NCBI GenBank assembly: GCA_000310025.1
Contig: FN649758.1
Coordinates: 3,530,828 to 3,594,827, forward strand
Source: Ectocarpus siliculosus
Lineage: Eukaryota; Sar; Phaeophyceae; Ectocarpales; Ectocarpaceae
Reading direction: 5' to 3'
DNA: 64,000 nucleotides
In this document: in pieces, positions 63,866 through 64,000 of the stretch
Numbering within the stretch: position 1 is the first letter of the stretch
Layout of the letters: the number at the start of each line of letters is the position of its first letter
Translations under genes and position numbers: made by a program
The notes under the pieces: model-generated
What the model was told of the DNA's origin: nothing
The model's database searches: none
What the model saw: only the letters and a program-made list of their open reading frames with translations

Positions 63866-64000
63866 ACATTTTTATTGTTTTTCTGATGGGTTGTGTTGTG
63901 GTTTTGGTGTGTTTCTCGTTTTGTTTCCTGTTTTCTTTCATTTCCCGCGCCAAGTATTTGTTACGCGCGATGCAGTACTCATGTTCCTTTGAATTGTTTT
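63866..64000 (+). other. 3' untranslated start of copia element 2
   Basis: The T-rich sequence resembles the start of the element 1 3' region (TTTTTGTTTG-like runs). The 3' LTR and polypurine tract are not reached. Confidence 0.6.

Larger units (their letters stand above)
57329..64000 (+). mobile_element. Ty1/copia LTR retrotransposon, element 2 (3' LTR beyond window)
   Basis: It has the same domain order and family as element 1 but is diverged from it and largely intact: Gag, protease, integrase, RT and RNase H in sequence. All parts share one reading frame, with TAA at 60,239 and TAG at 62,441 as the only interruptions. The 3' LTR was not reached by base 64,000. The scrambled order of element 1 was interpreted by comparison with this copy. 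Confidence 0.92.

Overview
The window looks like a scaffold from a nuclear eukaryotic genome, most probably a brown alga (Ectocarpus-like stramenopile). The reasons are: intron-split genes with GT..AG boundaries; a leucine-rich-repeat (LRR) gene built from 72-nt exons, an architecture known from Ectocarpus; Ty1/copia elements with the gag zinc-knuckle variant and HVDD polymerase motif I associate with stramenopile elements; and a 320-base N run typical of draft assemblies. The taxonomic call is inference. There are no operons, rRNA genes or free-standing tRNA genes.

Bases 1 to about 45,770 are one repeat landscape. Its backbone is a core of about 5.5 kb, here called ACD, present four times in the same orientation (1-13,600 split by a retrotransposon; 24,204-29,800; 31,134-38,399; 40,292-45,765). 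The A part alone has two extra upstream tandem copies (18,146-24,203). Two of the junctions between cores are filled by a second family, B, whose 3' end (GC hairpin, 11-nt spacer, CTAG, then T) looks like a Helitron terminus. Each ACD core carries on the minus strand the same small gene: exon 1 and exon 2, joined over a GT..AG intron of about 0.7 kb, restore a complete six-cysteine Zn(II)2Cys6 (GAL4-type) DNA-binding cluster. Copies 1 and 4 are intact over these exons; copies 2 and 3 carry inactivating changes.

Younger insertions sit in this array, and the sibling copies serve as empty sites. A Ty1/copia element (3,452-12,406; 5-bp duplication GAGGG; near-identical LTRs) has a scrambled interior. 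A 1,787-bp element with a tyrosine recombinase lies at 33,962-35,748. tRNA-headed SINEs lie at 16,967, 22,794 and 25,906, with a headless fragment at 38,400. An unrelated stretch at 38,579-40,291 holds a small inverted-repeat element with telomere-like motifs.

From about 45.8 to 57.3 kb the sequence is single-copy. On the minus strand it contains exons that fit together in phase: 72-nt and 144-nt LRR exons, then cysteine-rich exons, then a C-terminal cysteine-rich domain with a final hydrophobic segment. This suggests an LRR cell-surface protein; a candidate signal-anchor exon lies at 56,332-56,464.

From 57.3 kb to the end lies a second, better preserved Ty1/copia element whose 3' LTR is outside the window. 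Its Gag-protease, integrase and RT-RNase H parts lie in one reading frame, separated only by a TAA and a TAG. The TAG is followed by CAA CTA, matching the TMV-type readthrough consensus UAG-CAR-YYA. The first, diverged element has an in-frame TAG followed by CAA CCA at the same protein position. Regulated readthrough between integrase and reverse transcriptase is therefore the most interesting hypothesis in this window.
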